Shown here piece after piece: positions 36,110 to 47,860 of a stretch of 64,000 bases of DNA. Each line of letters opens with the position of its first letter. Within the stretch, counting starts at the first letter, position 1. Position numbers and translations under genes: made by a program. The stretch lies in the NCBI GenBank assembly GCA_023213395.1, contig CM041465.1:37765741-37829740 (forward strand). Direction: 5' to 3'. The notes beneath the pieces were generated by a model. The model made no database searches, was not told the DNA's origin, and was given only the letters and a program-made list of their open reading frames with translations. Origin of the DNA: Cycas panzhihuaensis (lineage: Eukaryota; Cycadophyta).

Positions 36110-37260
36110 TTACCTGTAAGCCCTGAGAAATAAGGAAATAGAAAGTTTCGATATAAACCTTGTATTTGAGGAAGATGTGATTAAAATTCCTATACCTGAG
36201 AGGTTGTCTAATTGCACTAAAAGATATTGGGAGAATAGCCTCATGGGGAGATTCTCTAAGATGAGACTAGGTTTAGATCTAATAAGGAAATGGGTGTTAA
36301 ATAGGTGGAAACCTAAGAGTCCCATGGAGGTAATGACCCTCCCTAAAGGTTGTGTCCTCTTTAAATTTTCAAACCAGGAAGACACGGTAAACATTCTAAT
36401 GAAATCTCCTTGGATTATAGGAAGGAAAACTATGTTTATGGAAAAGTTACACTTAGACTTTGATCCATTTGTGTCCTCTATAAAGTAAGTTTCATTATGG
36501 GTTTATCTGCCTAGGTTTTTGCTTCAAGCTTGGGATATGGATGTGATAAAGGGGGTGGTGAAAGCTATAGGACCCTTGTTGGCTATTAATTTAGCCAGAA
36601 GAATAGAAGCAGGCTTATTAATGCAAGATTTTGTATGCTAGCTAGATTAGATAGACCTCTTCTAAAGTAGGTAAGGATAGAGGCAGAGGACTAGAGTAAG
36701 GACCAAGGTGTAATCTATGAGCTTGAGAATATAAAGTGCCCAACATGTAAGTGATTTGGCCACACTCCCTAAAACTATCCTAAGGAAATGAAAAAGGATA
36801 AAGAAGGGGAATGATTGGATACTCTTGACATATTTAGAGAAGAAAGTAACCCAAGGGAATCAAAAGAGATGGGGGAGATTCCAAAGGATATAAATTTAGA
36901 TTTGGAGGACACCCTATTTGAAGAAAGGGAGAAGTGCGGGAAGGAAGAGAAAGATTTAGAAGACTCTTAGGTCCACAATTAGAACCTAATCTTAGGGGGT
37001 GAGGGAGAGGAGGTAGACCATCTTGATTTAGGTATGAAAGAGAGGGAACATTACCTAGAAGCAAGGGATCTTTCTTCAGTAACTCATGAGATTTAGGGTA
37101 ATGTCAAGAAGATATGGAAAAGTAGGGAGAAATATCCTTAGGATGATCATAAAGACTTACGCTAAGGTAGAGGCCCTAACTTAGGGAGCAAAAGAAAGGT
37201 GGGTAGACTACCTTGAAGATGGTCAGAGAAAGGGAAGCAACATCTCAAATCGATCAGGGT
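36110..37260 (+). pseudogene. LINE ORF1 with DUF4283 domain
   Basis: The plus frame at 36177-36488 reads IKIPIPERLSNCTKRYWENS, then GRFSKMRLGLDLIRKWVLNR, WKPKSPMEVMTLPKGCVLFK and LMKSPWIIGRKTMFMEK. It continues after a stop with VSLWVYLPRFLLQAWDMDVI and KAIGPLLAINLARR. This is the DUF4283 RNA-binding-like domain typical of plant LINE ORF1 (W..SL.GRF ... W.P. ... LP.G). Behind it comes an acidic, lysine-rich region to about 37260 with many stops. ORF1 binds the LINE RNA in the particle. Confidence 0.8.
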
Positions 37261-37349
37261 AGCTAGAGAACTCTTAGGGATGGAGGGAGTCAGGGGCCAA
37301 GATTAAGGAGCAAACGATAACATGGTGCTTAGGGAGATAGAGGTAAGGA

Positions 37350-38240
37350 GTGAGATAAAGATTATCTCCTATAATATTTAGGGTCTAAATTTCCCATCTA
37401 AGCAGAGAGTGATGAAAGATCTTCAGTTAAAACTAAACCCTAATTTATTGATACTCTAAGAAACCAAGTTGGAGGTAGATAAATAGGATGTAGTTAAGAA
37501 TAAGCTCTGGAAAGGAGCAAAGATGGTAGTCATGGATGGTCGTCAAGGTTCAAGAGGGCTTGCCACTCTTTGGAATCTGAAGGACTAGATCATGCAGGTT
37601 TATGTAATAAAGGATAATTTTATCTCTATCTGGATAACATGCAAGAGGTCAAATTATTAATGGTTGATTACTAATGTGTGTACCCCCCTTACTTAAGAGG
37701 GAAAGAAATCTCTTTGGGATAAGATCCTGGATTATCATAGAGATTGGAAGGGTCCATGGTTAACCACAAGAGATTTTAATAATGCCTTGTCCCATGATGA
37801 AAAATAAGGGGGTCATGAGGGATGGACAAGAAGTATGATAAACTTGTTGGATTTTCTCCAAAAAGGGGACTTAATGGACATCCACCTTAGAGGGCCAAAG
37901 TATGCCTAGTTAAACAAGAGATTGGGTAAACATCACATTCAGGTAAGATTAGATAGAGTGTTAATTAACTACACCTAGGCAAGTCTCCATAATGAGGTAA
38001 AGTTGGAATCCCTTCTAAAGTTAGCTTCAGATCATTCCCCTTTGGTGTTAGAATTTGAGGATAGTAAGAAGCACTGAGGTGCCTTGTTCTACTTTGAATT
38101 AATGTGGACTAAGCATTAGGGCCTTAGAGATTTGATCGAGGAGTGGTCGCAGACCTTAGTAGAGGGGTGTGCTATGTATAGGTTTTCCAAAAAACTAAAT
38201 TGGGTGAAAAGACAACTAAAATACTAGAATAACAAGGTTT
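37350..38240 (+). pseudogene. LINE endonuclease (exo_endo_phos) domain
   Basis: The reading IKIISYNI-GLNFPSKQRVMK opens the AP-endonuclease-like fold. LLIL-ETKLEVDK follows (the metal-binding E of the QETK motif; Q is lost to a stop). Then come SRGLATLWN, ITNVCTPLT, RDFNNALSHDEK (normally GDFN), RLGKHHIQVRLDRVL (normally the R.D/LDR motif) and LASDHSPLVLEF (SDH catalytic motif). The order and spacing are those of plant L1 endonucleases, which nick target DNA. Several TAG stops inactivate it. It runs on to 38399, where the gypsy element is inserted. Confidence 0.85.
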
Positions 38241-38399
38241 ATCAAAATATTTTTTTAAGTTAAAGACCAGATAATTAGTGAATTATCTGACCTATAAATA
38301 AAAATACAAGTGGAAGGGAGATCTCAAACCCTAGCTTAGAGTGATAAAAATCTCATAAGAAATCTGGAGGATGTGTTGAACAAGAAAGAGATCCATTAG

Positions 38400-39453
38400 T
38401 GATCCAGGAGGATCTACCATATGTTTACAGGATACGGAAAATGCTAGGTATTGGCATAACTGAAAGAGATATGGCAAAATGGTATAAAAATTATATGAAA
38501 TTTTGTGTAAAGGTAGAAGACACATCCCACTAGATGTGTACAAAAGGTGGGGTTCAGAAAATATCATTTGATTAGAGTTCAACCCTTGTTTTCGCATAGA
38601 AGTAATCCCACAGCTAGTAGAAAAAAATGGCAAATACATATTATCATTAAATGAATAAAAATGTAGACAAATGACATCCAAATGAGCTAAAATTTTGAGA
38701 AAGTGGAGGAGACATGAGTTAATATACATGTACCAAATTTAAATTGAATTGGAGTCGGTTAAGGTCAGTTACAAGCTGTAACTTTTAAGAATTACATGAA
38801 GGCCACTTGGACAACAGAAAAATAGCAAATACATATTATAATTAAATGAATAAAGATGCAGCCAAATGACATCCAAATAAGCTAAAATTTCTGAGGAAGT
38901 GGAAGGGACATTGTTCCTATATGTGTACCAAATTTTAGCCAAATTGGAGTCCATTAAGATTAGTTACAAGCTGCAACTTTTTAAGAATTGCATGAAGGCC
39001 ACTTGGACAACATGCATTCTGGTGGTTAGTGGTTATACTTGCATGATTGCCACTTGTTAAACATGAAATTTTGGTTTCTTTCTATAAATTGAGCCCTATT
39101 ATAGGTTGGAGAGGTGGTTCTTAGAGACTTGACTTGGGAAACATCCTTGGAGAAGCATTTTAGAGGGTTGGAGTCCCCCTTATGGTATAATTGTATCATT
39201 TATTGCTTGTAATTTTACCATTCTTTTGCTAGTTGATTTCTCCACCATTACATAGAGATTTTCATAGTTTAATAAAAGTACTACTCCTCATACTTTTGGA
39301 TCAATGTCAAGAATAAATAATTGGTATAGAATTTCCTTTCGTGGGCTCATTGTTATTTTGATGTTATTGAGATTTCTACACTAACTCCCAGGATCTCAAG
39401 GAGAAAAGGTTGATAATTGACTTCATTACCAACTAAGCTCTATTTTGGGATCA
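38400..39453 (+). repeat. 5' LTR of the gypsy element
   Basis: 1054 bp, TGATCC...GGATCA. It contains a tandem duplication with a period of about 195 bp (38631-38825 and 38826-about 39010; landmarks CAAATACATATTAT and ATGACATCCAAAT). A TTAATAAAAGTA polyadenylation-like stretch lies near 39260. Confidence 0.92.
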
Positions 39454-39458
39454 TATTT

Positions 39459-39470
39459 TGGTATCAGACC
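39459..39470 (+). other. Primer-binding site of the gypsy element
   Basis: TGGTATCAGACC, five bases after the LTR end, matches the initiator-Met-tRNA 3' end type used by plant elements. Confidence 0.85.
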
Positions 39471-39586
39471 ATGTGATCTTTGTTGTAGGGACTTGAATAG
39501 TATAAACAAGGAAAGGATACAAAGAGAAAGATGAAGACTTTCTTGTGTTACAATCACCAAGAAGACAAAGAAAGAATCCAAGCACC

Positions 39587-40524
39587 ATGGCTAAAAAGGA
39601 AGATGGAGAAATTAGATTTAAAAAGCTTAAGAAGAACATAGAAGCCTTGATGCAAATGATGACCCAATTTCTACCTCTGGTCAAGGGAAAAGGCAAAGAG
39701 AAGGAAGTTAAAGGAGGATCCATATATGACCACAACCATGAAGAGGAAGAGGAGGAGACCTTAAAGCATTCTTTTGAAGAAAGCAAGGGTACTTCATCTT
39801 ATCAACCCTTCAAGGTGGAGGCAAAGTTGGATATTCCAACTTATGATGGAGAGCTAAATGTTAAAAATTTGGATCAACCTGAAACTTACTTCACAATTTA
39901 TGCTTATAGTAATGCTCAAAAGCTTTCATTTGCTAGGCTCAAGTTGTGTAAACATGCATTAACATGGTAGAATGCATATTTGAAGACTCATGATGTATCT
40001 TCTTTTTCATGGATGGATTTTAAGAAAATAATAAAGAAGCAATACTACCCCATAGGTCATGAGGAAGACCAATGGGTCACTTGGTAATATTTATGCCAAG
40101 GGAGAGGTGTAAGTGTCCAAGACTATACTTCTTTATTTTTTAGGCATGGCATGCTACTTGGTATTAATATGGATGAACATGTCACTCTTATGAAATTCAT
40201 TGGAGGATTACATGAATACATAAGGAAGGAACTGAGGCTTTTTAAGGTTCAATCCATTGGAGAAGTAAGTAGAATGGCTATGGCAATAGAAAGTAAAAGC
40301 AAGAAATCTACATTCATGTCTAAAGATTCTACTTTTACTTCTAATAAATATGAGAAGAATCCTAAATTGCACTCATCTAAAAGGCAAGAAGGAAAGAAGA
40401 AAAGAACTAATTTTGTTAAAAGTTCTAACTATTGTGAGCATTGTGATATTAGTGGTCATATTGCAGCAAAGTGTTGGAAGTTACATCCAGAGCTAAAGCC
40501 AAGTATATCAAGGATATGGAATTA
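39587..40524 (+). pseudogene. gag of the gypsy element
   Basis: ATG 39587 (MAKKEDGEIRFKKLKKNIEA) is preferred over the upstream in-frame Met at 39545, whose extra residues look untypical. The Retrotrans_gag core reads AKLDIPTYDGELNVKNLDQP, YFTIYAYSNAQKLSFARLKL and, after a TAG and a TAA that each follow a W, DYTSLFFRHGMLLGINMDE and FIGGLHEYIRKELRLF. A basic, serine-rich linker leads to one zinc knuckle, CEHCDISGHIAAKC (CX2CX4HX4C), near 40434. It makes the capsid and nucleocapsid. The end overlaps the frame of pol by a frameshift at about 40490. Confidence 0.88.
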
Positions 40525-41067
40525 AGAAAGAAGGAAAAAGGGAAAGCACTACTTTCTAAGGTGGAGATTCAAAGTGAAGGAGAAGAAGAGAAGGTTACTC
40601 TACTTACAAATTATGAAGATGATGCTACAAGGGAGGAACTATTTCACTTGAAGCTTCAAGTAGGAAATAGTATGATTGGTGCCATTATAGATCCGGGGAG
40701 CCAAAAGAATTTGATCTCAGAAAGTTTGATAAAGAGCATTGGGTTGGTAACTACTCCTTACCCTCACCCATATCCTCTTGGTTGGATCTATAAAGATGTG
40801 GAAATGTAAATATCAAAGTAATGTACACTTAAATTTTCCATCACTAATGATTTTGTTGATGAAGTAATATGTGATGTGGTGCCATTAGATGTATGTCATG
40901 TTGTGCTTAGAAGTCCCTACTTGTGGGATCGAGATGCACTCTTCTATCGAAGGGAGAGAAAGTATCGGTTGATGAAGGATAACAAGGACTTCATCATAAA
41001 GGCCATAGAGAAGCACTTGGATAAGATAGCATTAATTTCAGCTACTCAAGTAAAAAGGGATGATTAA
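40471..41067 (+). pseudogene. gypsy aspartic protease region
   Basis: The open piece at 40471-40809 contains LQVGNSMIGAIIDPGSQKNL, which is the retropepsin active-site region with DPGS in place of the usual D-[ST]-G-[SA]. ISESLIKSIGL follows. The flap side continues in 40876-41067 (VPLDVCHVVLRSPYLWDRD, matching the conserved 'LL.D..H..LGRPW..D' block of gypsy elements). A stop lies between them. The protease would cut the polyprotein. Confidence 0.8.
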
Positions 41068-41219
41068 TGCATGTGGTAAATTTGTCATCTTAATGGTAAG
41101 GAGAAAAGAAGAGTCAGGAGATGAAGAAAGTCCTTCTACTCACACTCTTCTTATATCACCTAAACAAATGCAACAAATTGAGGAGTTAAAGATAAGATAT
41201 GATATTCTATTTTAACATG

Positions 41220-42540
41220 TTAATGGGCTACCACTAAAGAGAAAGATAAAGCATGAAATCACTCTTGTAGGAGATGCACCATTGCCTAATGTTGCTTTGT
41301 ATAGGCACTCCATTGTAGAGAATAATGAGATAAAGAGGCAAGTTGAGGAGTTGCTTAATCAAGGGGTCATAAGACCTTCATGTTCACCTTGTGGGTCACC
41401 AATTGTCTTGGTACCTAGGAAGGATAGAGGATGGAGAATGTATATAGACTTTTGTGCTTTGAATAAAATTACAATTAAAAATCGCTACCCTTTGCCTCGC
41501 ATAGATGATTTGCTTGATCAAATTTAGCATGCTTGTTATTTTACTAAATTGGATTTGAAAAGCAGTTATCACCAAGTTAGGGTCAAGGAGGAGGACACAT
41601 GGAAGACATCCTTCAAAACAAAGCAAGGACTCTTTAAATAGATGGTTATGCCTTTCGGATTGTGTAATGCTCCTGCAACATTCATGAGGCTAATGAATGA
41701 AATGTTAAGGCCTTACTTGGATAATTTTGTTATTGTCTATCTTAATGACATTTTGATTTTCAGCAACACATGGGAGGAACATTTGCAGCACATAGAAGAA
41801 GTTTTAAAGACTATGGCTAAGCATCATTTGAAGCTTAATGTGAAGAAGTATGAGTTTGGCAAGGAGAACTTGATCTTCTTAGGCTTTATGGTTAGAGGAG
41901 GAAAGTTGAGCATTGATCCACTCAAGACTCAAGCCATCCTCAAATGGCCTAGGCCAACAAACATCACAGAGGTGAGAAGTTTTTTAGGAGCTTGTCAATA
42001 CTTGAGAAAGTTTATTCTTCATTTCTCACAGGTTGTAGCACCTCTACATGGATTGACAAAATCTAGTAAAAAGTTTACTTGGGGTTCTAAGGAGGAAGAA
42101 GATTTTCTTCTTTTAAAGAAGAAAATTTGTGAAGCACCAATTTTGGCGATGCCAAATTTGCAAAGGCCTTTTAAAGTAGAAGCTGATGCAAGTGGAAATA
42201 TGATGGGAGATGTCCTTATTCAAGATGGGAAGCATATTGCCTACCATTCGGAAGTCTTCACCCCTCAAGTGAAGAACTACCCAACATATGATTGAGAAAT
42301 GTTCGTACTTCATCAAGCATGCAAGCATTGGAGGTCATACTTACTCAGAAAAGAGGTTGTAGTTCATATTGATCATAAGCCTCTTCAATTTTTACAAACC
42401 CAAAGTAAATTACAGCAAGTAAGACACATGAAGTGGATGAGTTATTTACAACAATTCAATATTGTAATTAAGTACAAAATGGGATCTAATAACAAAATTG
42501 CTGATATGTTATCTAGACCACCTTGTTCCACTTCTTCTTC
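41220..42540 (+). pseudogene. gypsy reverse transcriptase and RNase H
   Basis: Motifs in order: [73 protein letters not shown]; and MPFGLCNAPATFMRLMNEM (41642 on). The catalytic box reads VYLNDILIFSNTWEEHL, with N in place of the first catalytic D. FLGFMVRGG, WPRPTNITEVRSFLGACQYL and FKVEADASGNMMGDVLIQDG (RNase H/connection) follow. Then come KHWRSYLLRKEVVVHIDHKP and ADMLSRPPC. Stops after DDLLDQI, at FK-MV and after NYPTYD. The D-to-N change would itself abolish polymerisation. Gypsy assignment is firm. Confidence 0.92.
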
Positions 42541-42559
42541 TACTTTTGTTTGTAGTTCT

Positions 42560-43830
42560 TTTATGAGTTTGCAGGTGGAACCAATGCATCATGAAGAGTA
42601 CAAAGACTTGTACCATGAAGATGAAGTTTTGAAGGAAGAATTAGAGAACCTAGCAAAAGGAAGACCTTCCCAACTTGCTTGGAAGGATGGTCTACTTTTC
42701 AAAGGGGGGCAGCTCTATGTTCCATCAAAAGGAGACAAGATCAAGTGGCTTAGAGAAGCCCATACTTCTAAAGTAGCTAGTCACTTTGGTATAGAGAAGA
42801 CTTTAGCAAACTTGAGAAGATATGTTGTATGGCCAAAAATGCAAAATGATGTAAAAAAATATCTAAAATGATGTATAATGTGTAATACTTCTAAGCCTTC
42901 TTCTAGAAAATTAGGATTGTATACACCACTTCCTATTCCCACTAGACCTTGGGAAAGTATCTCCATTGATTTCTTAGGGGGACTTCCCATGACTAGGAAG
43001 GGACATGACTATCTTTTTGTTGTTGTAGATAGGTTCAGTAAAATGATATGTCTAATACCTTATAAGAAGACAATCACATGTACAGGAGTAGCTGAGTTAT
43101 TCTTCAAGCATGTATGGAAGAATTTTGGCTTGCCTTCTTCCATCATTTCAGATCGGGACACTCGATTCCTTTCATCATTTTGGAAGTCACTATGGGAGAT
43201 GATGGATACCAAATTGAAGAGGAGTATAAGTTTCCATCCTCAAATAGATGGATAAACCAAAGTCATGAACAGAACTTTGGTACATTTATTAAGGGGATAC
43301 AATTCCAAGCATCTAAAAACTTGGGATGAATCATTGGCTTTTCTACAATTTGCATTTAATAGAGAAATGCATGCATCACACTCTAAAGCACCTTTTAAAG
43401 TTTGTTTGGGATACTTACCTCAAAGTCCATTTGACTTAGAGTTTTCCATGCAAGCTAAGGAAGGATCCGTCAAAGAGAAGGAGGAGCATAACAAGGCTTT
43501 AAGATACTTGGAGAAGATCCAGAGAGTCCACAAAGAAGTACATGATCAACTTCTAGGGACTCAACAAAAGTATGAGGAAAGACATGACAAGCATAAGCAA
43601 GAGTATACTTTTCAAGAAGGAGATTTAGTATGGTTATACTTGAGCAAGGAGAGGTTAAAAGGAGAAGGCAAAAAACTCAAACCTATAAGGTATGGACCAT
43701 TCAAGATTTTGAGAAAAGTAGGTGGCAATGCTTTCCAACTTGATCTTCCACCTTATATGCAAATATATTCAGTAGTAAATGATAAATACTTAAAACTCTT
43801 TACGCCCTCCATTCTAGATGAGGAATAGGA
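42560..43830 (+). pseudogene. gypsy integrase
   Basis: The zinc-binding N-terminus is H-H-C-C: AHTSKVASHFGIEKTLANLR ... KYLK-CIMC. The catalytic core has SIDFLGGLPMTRKGHDYLF (first D) and GLPSSIISDRDTRFLSSFW (second D). HPQIDG-TKVMNRTLVHLL is third, where the catalytic E is replaced by K and the Q before it is a stop. The C-terminal part (YEERHDKHKQEYTFQEGDLV, WLYLSKERLK, PIRYGPFKILRKVGGNAFQL) is the usual GPY/F module, ending FTPSILDEE at 43828. No chromodomain is recognisable after it. Confidence 0.9.
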
Positions 43831-44063
43831 CCAGTTCACTTTACCTTCAGTTGATGATTTGTATTTGGAAAGTAAGGAGCCTCTCAAGGAAGATTGTATC
43901 TTGGAGAGAAAATCTACCAAAACAAGACATAAGACACATGAATCTTTCAGGATTGGAGTAGTAGGGCAATTACCTAGTAAGGCCAAGTGGTTTAGTAGGC
44001 AACAAGGAGAACAACACTTACCCCATCTCCAATTCTAAGCCAAACAGGAGTTGGCTATTTTCC

Positions 44064-44079
44064 AAGGAAGGGGGAGCCA
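44064..44079 (+). other. Polypurine tract of the gypsy element
   Basis: AAGGAAGGGGGAGCCA directly precedes the 3' LTR (TGATCTAGG) and marks plus-strand priming. Confidence 0.85.
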
Positions 44080-45133
44080 TGATCTAGGAGGATCTACCAT
44101 ATGTTTACAAGATGCGAAAAATGCTAGGCATTGGCATAACTGAAAGAGATATGGCCAAATAGTATCAAAATTATATGAAATTTTGTGTAAAGGTAGAAGA
44201 CACATCCCACTAGATGTGTACAAAAGGTGGGATTTAGAAAATATTATTTGATTAGAGTTCAAGCCTTGTTTTAGCATAAAAGTAATCCCACAGCTAGTAG
44301 AAACAAATAGCAAATACATATTATAATTAAATGAATAAAAATGTAGCCAAATGACATCCAAATGAGCTAAAATTTTTAGGAAGAAGAGGAGACATGAGTT
44401 CCTATAGGTGTACCAAATTTAAGCTGAATTGGAGTTGGCTAAGATTAGTTAAAAGCTGCAACTTTTAAGAATTATATGAAAGCCACTTAGACATCAGAAA
44501 AATAGAAAATACATATTATAATTAAATGAATAAAAATGTAGCCAAATGACATCCAAATGAGCTAAAATTTTGAGGAAGCGGAAGGGACATGTGTTCCTAT
44601 ATGTGTAACAAATTTGAGCCAAATTAGAGTCCATTAAGATTAGTTACAAGCTGGAACTTTTTAAGAATTGCATGAAGGCCACTTGGACAACATGCATTCT
44701 GGTGGTTAGTGGTTATACTTACATGATTGCTACTTGTTAAACATGAAATTTTGGTTTCTTTCTATAAATTGAGCCCTATTATAGGTTGGAGAGGTGGTTC
44801 TTGGAGACTTGACTTGGGAAGCATCCTTAGAGAAGCATTTTAGAGGGTTGGAGTCCCCCTTATGGTATAATTATATCATTTATTCCTTGTAATTTTACCA
44901 TTCTTTTGCTAGTTGATTTCTCTACCATTGAATGGAGATTTTCATAGTTTAATAAAAGTACTACTCCTCATACTTTTGGATCAATGTCAAGAATAAATAA
45001 TTGGTATAGAATTTCCTTTCGCGGGCTCATTGTTGTTTTGATGTTATTAAGATTTCTACACTAACTCCCAAGATCTTAAGGAGAAAAGGTTGATAATTAA
45101 CTTCATCACCAACTAAGCTCTATTTTGGGATCA
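44080..45133 (+). repeat. 3' LTR of the gypsy element
   Basis: The same 1054-bp length and ends as the 5' LTR, with the same internal 195-bp duplication, so the duplication predates this insertion. ATTAG follows at 45134-45138. Confidence 0.92.
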
Positions 45134-46560
45134 ATTAGAGATAAAAATCAAGGGCTATTCAACTCATAGAGTGTGATAGGAACATAAAGTCTCTTCACCT
45201 AACAATGTTGAAGCATAGATCTTATAACTAGATAAATATCCTTCTAAATAGAGAAGGTAAGGAAGTTACTAAAGAGGGGGAGATAAAAAATTATGGGGTG
45301 GATTATTCTAAGGAGATATTAGATGAATTCAGTTGCCAAGAAGACATTACCAGGGGAGATCTTCTAAGTTTGATTCCTAGTATGTTGGATGAGGAGAAAA
45401 ATAGGGCTTTGAATGCCTCGTTTTCCCAAGAAGAAGTGAAGAAGGTAGTGTTCAAAATGAAGAAAGAAAAAATACCTAGTCTGAATGGTTTTCCTACTGG
45501 ATTATTTCAAGAATATTGGGATATTATCAAGGAAGATCTTATGATAGCTTTAAGAGAGCTTCATGAGAAGAAAAAGATTCATGGGGAGTGGCAAGCCACC
45601 TTTTTGGTCTTAATCCCAAAAAAAGCTTAAGCAAATTAGATTGAGGACTTCAGACCTATTAGCCTTTATAACATTAAATATAAAATATTAACTAAATTCC
45701 TAGAAAATAGATTAATAAGGATCCTTCCCTTGATAATCTCTCCTAATTAGGATGGATTTATCAAGGGGAGATAGATCTTGGATGGTATTATTGTCATTCA
45801 TGAGATAATATATTCATCATACCGAAGGAAGGACTCGGTGATAATAGTCAAGATTGACCTCTCTAAAGCCTATGATATAATGTCTTAGAACTATCTTTTG
45901 GAATGTATCCATAGATTTAGTTTTGGAGACAAGTGTAAGGAATGGGTCAAATGTTACATATCAAAGCCTAAATACTTAGTTATAATCAATGGTACTTTGA
46001 CTACTTTCTTCTCTAGTTATAAAGGATTATGCCAAGGGGATCCTTTATTTCCTTACCTATTTATAATTTTGGTGAAACTATTAGGAAAGGCGAAGGAGGA
46101 GATGAGGAGAATAGGCAAGATCAAAGGAATAAAGCCTACTTCAAATATTGATAATATTGTGTACCATCAATTTATGGATGACAACATCCTGTTAGGAAAA
46201 GCAGCCCTAGGTGAAGCTCGTGCTCTTAAAGATGAACTTGATAGGTTTGAGAGAGTTATAAACTAGAAAATAAATCTAAATAATAATATCATCTTCTTTA
46301 TGAATACAAAAGAGGCTACCAAGAGGAGGATTAGTAGGATTCTAGAAATGCCAGTCTGAGTTTTTCCTACTACTTATTTAGGCATGCCCCTTTTTATGGG
46401 TAGGATGGAGAAGGATCTATGAAATCCTATCATTGAACGTGTGCAGAGAAAGCTTACAGGGTGGAAGGGATCTTTGTTAAGCCAGGAAGAAAAGCTTCAA
46501 TTATTTTTTACCTCCCTTCAAGGCATTTTAGTTAAGCTAGGCAAGAAAGCTTCAATTGAA
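45134..46560 (+). pseudogene. LINE reverse transcriptase
   Basis: After the gypsy insertion the LINE ORF2 continues. ECDRNIKSLHLTMLKHRSYN and the open frame 45298-45630 (FSQEEVKKVVFKMKKEKIPS, LNGFPTGLFQEYW) come first. Next are EDFRPISLYNIKYKILTKFL, LPLIISPN-DGFIKGR-ILDG and VKIDLSKAYDIM, then the open frame at 45898-46266 (GLCQGDPLFPYLFIILVKLL). The catalytic box is QFMDDNILLG (FMDD, L1-type). TTYLGMPLFMGRM and VQRKLTGWKGSLLSQEEKL close the thumb region. This order defines the non-LTR RT (RVT_1). Stops are scattered throughout. It would copy its RNA at the nick made by the endonuclease. Confidence 0.9.
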
Positions 46561-46595
46561 GATATTTCTGAATAATGATTCTAAATATATTTTAG

Positions 46596-46682
46596 AATAA
46601 TGGATTATCGATACAATAGATCTAAATAATGGATTATCGGTATAATGGATCTAAACAAAGGATTATCTAATGTATTATCTGA
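46596..46682. repeat. 29-bp minisatellite within the LINE
   Basis: Units starting AATAATGGATTATCG at 46596 and 46625, with a partial third from 46654, repeat with a period of 29 bp. They disrupt the LINE frame and are not expected in ORF2. Confidence 0.75.
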
Positions 46683-46689
46683 CTTTTTA

Positions 46690-47860
46690 GGATTCCAATA
46701 GGGGTTATCTCTACTCTAGAATTAATCTAGAAGAGATTCTTATAATTAGGTGCAGAGGAGAGGGATAGAACTCATGTGGTGTCTTGGGATAAGGTATGTC
46801 TCCCTAAATGGGATAGAGGTCTGAATATTCAGAGCATGGCATCTCTTAATAAGGTTCTAATAGCTAAATTTGGTTAAATACTGATGAAGAATGAAGATGG
46901 ATTATGGGCTAGAATCATTATTCAGAAATATCTTTAGGGGAAGCAGTTTTTAAAGGATAACATCATGATATCTTCTAGATCTACCATTTGGAGAAGTATT
47001 CTCTACATAAGAAAGATGCTTACTATGGGTCTTCAATGGAAGTTGAGGGATGGAGTGTTTATAAAATTCTAGGAAGACGTATGGTATAGTCACACATAGC
47101 TAAATAGAAGACCAGAGATAAGCCCTATCCAAGATATATGTGAAACAACATATGGTGATAAGGTAAAAGATAATTGGGAGATCTAAGATCAGAATATGAG
47201 TTGGAGATCATTTCAAGAGGTGGGTAGAGACCAAGGTTTGAGTGATCGAATAAAAGCCCTAAGAAAAGAGCTAGCATATTGTTATATCCCTAAAATGTTG
47301 GAGGCATATTAATTGGTATGGCCTTTATCCCCCTCAAGCGAGTACTCATTGAAGTATGAGTACCTATTTTATGTCTAGATAAGAGGGATCCAAAAAATCC
47401 AATGTTGGAGGGGGTGTAGAGGTTGGGCCTGATTCCCAAAGTTGCAATGTTTTGGTGGTTATACCTCAGAAATAAAATTCTTTACTATGGATAATCTGAG
47501 GAAGAGGGATTTTGTGATAGCCAATAGATGCATTCTATGCCAGGAAGTAGAGGGGTCGATAGACCATGTCCTTCTATATTGTGATTATTCTAGAAATATT
47601 TGGAAACTTATTTGGGCCTAATTAAGGATTGAATGGATGATTTCTATAACCATTAAGGAGAAAATGCTAGTATGGAAAAGTCCCTTCAAATGTAGGATTT
47701 TGAGGCACCTATGGGGAATATCTTTACCAATGTTGATGTGGAATCTATGGAAGGAAAGAAATAGAAGGATCTTTGAAAATAAATAGATGGATGTGAGAAA
47801 ACTCTTCAATATCACCTATGCTATATTGGGAGAAGCAGTTGGGGTTAAAGATGAGAAGCT
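46690..47860 (+). pseudogene. LINE ORF2 C-terminal part with zf-RVT
   Basis: Readings include LISR CRGEG-like and DKVCLPKWDRGLNIQSMASL (the KVC.PK..GGL.I ... NKALLAK block). IPKVAMFWWLYLRNKIL follows, then RCILCQEVEGSIDHVLLYC (C-X2-C ... H-X4-C, zf-RVT type), WNLWKERNRRIFENK and KLFNITYAILGEAVGVKDEKL. The frame is broken by several stops. This region follows RT in plant L1 elements. It ends at the copia insertion site AAGCT (47856-47860). Confidence 0.82.

Larger units (their letters stand above)
38400..45133 (+). mobile_element. Complete Ty3/gypsy retrotransposon, decayed
   Basis: It has two 1054-bp LTRs (38400-39453 and 44080-45133) with TGATCC...GGGATCA ends. A primer site TGGTATCAGACC lies at 39459-39470 and a purine tract at 44064-44079. 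Five-base target duplications ATTAG flank it (38395-38399, 45134-45138). The internal order gag-protease-RT-RNase H-integrase defines Ty3/gypsy. By eye the LTRs differ at several percent of positions, so the insertion is old but younger than the host LINE. At least eight in-frame stops. Integrase is followed by a short tail ending FTPSILDEE; I see no clear chromodomain. Confidence 0.93.

Noticed and set aside
38331-38729. 132-codon minus-strand open frame across the gypsy 5' LTR start, with a related frame at 44035-44361
   Set aside because: It spans the insertion junction and is repeated only because the LTR is repeated; antisense shadow.
38400-45133. Integrated plant pararetrovirus
   Set aside because: LTRs, purine tract, 5-bp target duplication and an integrase are present, and no movement-protein domain is seen; it is a Ty3/gypsy element.
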